Of a DNA stretch of 5,529 bases, positions 5,392 to 5,529 are shown one piece after another. This stretch comes from Opitutaceae bacterium (GTDB lineage: Bacteria; Verrucomicrobiota; Verrucomicrobiia; Opitutales; Opitutaceae). The position numbers and the translations under genes are program-made. Position 1 is the first letter of the stretch, and every line of letters starts with the position of its first letter. Under the pieces are notes generated by a model that saw only the letters and a list, made by a program, of their open reading frames with translations, was not told the DNA's origin and searched no databases. The stretch spans positions 1 through 5,529 of the forward strand of contig JAISTY010000129.1 of the NCBI GenBank assembly GCA_031272375.1, written 5' to 3'.

Positions 5392-5529
5392 TTTCGGCGG
5401 GCAGCGTTTCACCACCGAGACGCAGAGGAGGGATTTGTCTCACACGAAGCCAAACCAAGCCGAACCAAAGTTTTTTCAACAGATTTCCAATTCATTTAAC
5501 ACCAATAGGTTTTATCCGTAAAATCCGTG
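5392..5529. repeat. Low-GC gene-free tail with short repeats, possible dispersed element
   Basis: No gene is supported here. The stretch includes a 10-bp tandem pair AAGCCAAACC / AAGCCGAACC (5447-5466), and ATCCGT twice with a 9-bp period at the right edge (5514-5519, 5523-5528). On the minus strand it reads CACGGATTTTACGG near one end and CTCTGCGTCTCGGTGGTGAA (5427-5408) near the other. These resemble, from memory, the dispersed 'CTCTGTGTCTCTGTGGTG' and 'ATCCGTGTAATCCGTG' type repeats found between genes in several bacterial genomes. The drop in GC relative to neighbours fits a foreign or repeat origin. A T-run at 5471-5476 lacks a stem, so no terminator is called. The element is cut by the window edge. 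Confidence 0.35.

Noticed and set aside
3700..5415. 571-codon minus-strand frame opposite the deacetylase and DUF1080 genes
   Set aside because: Arg/Pro/Val-rich composition without domain motifs; both plus-strand genes beneath it carry full family motifs.
5255..5521. Small plus-strand frame overlapping the end of the DUF1080 gene and the tail
   Set aside because: It is an alternate frame of the DUF1080 C-terminus running into the repeat-like tail; no motif or ribosome-binding site supports it.
1..5529. CRISPR array, tRNA, rRNA or transposase
   Set aside because: I saw no regularly spaced repeats with spacers, no cloverleaf-like sequence and no transposase motifs on either strand.

Overview
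The window reads as GC-rich bacterial chromosome with short intergenic gaps. Protein signatures and style fit the PVC group, most likely Verrucomicrobia (Opitutales-like): an exported DUF1080 protein, a GlcN6P deaminase carrying a GRTGHIGFNEPG active-site loop beside an AHQDDIEF-type PIG-L deacetylase, and few Shine-Dalgarno sites. This taxonomic guess is inference; no rRNA or other marker is present.

Layout. Positions 1-603 (minus strand) hold the N-terminal 201 residues of a heavy-metal P1B-type ATPase that runs off the left edge. A 150-bp divergent intergenic region (604-753) follows and contains a perfect 13-bp inverted repeat at 686-718. On the plus strand come a LytTR-family response regulator (754-1515) and, 7 bp later, rpoN encoding sigma-54 (1523-2857). 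A 100-bp, comparatively AT-rich gap with a small perfect palindrome leads into a second plus-strand group: a NagB-family glucosamine-6-phosphate deaminase (2958-3743), a PIG-L/LmbE-family deacetylase (3811-4668) and a secreted DUF1080 (3-keto-disaccharide hydrolase-like) protein (4687-5391). The final 138 bp are lower in GC, have no gene, and contain short tandem repeats resembling dispersed intergenic repeats.

How the genes may work together. The response regulator and sigma-54 gene look like one transcriptional unit, but neither a histidine kinase nor a sigma-54 activator lies in view. The deaminase and deacetylase form a plausible amino-sugar module: a zinc-dependent N-deacetylase supplies an amino sugar (phosphate) that the deaminase converts to a fructose phosphate and ammonia. 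As I recall, these two domains occur fused in some Bacteroidetes proteins. The DUF1080 protein would act outside the cytoplasm on a glycoside. No NagA homologue is visible in the window, so the PIG-L protein may fill that step; this is a hypothesis.

The points most worth a second look are the NagB active-site change (the position of E. coli Asp141 is Thr), its pairing with the PIG-L enzyme, the strong palindrome upstream of the response regulator, the Cys-less but His-rich N-terminus of the metal ATPase, and a switch of GC skew near 2.5-2.9 kb that does not follow gene orientation.
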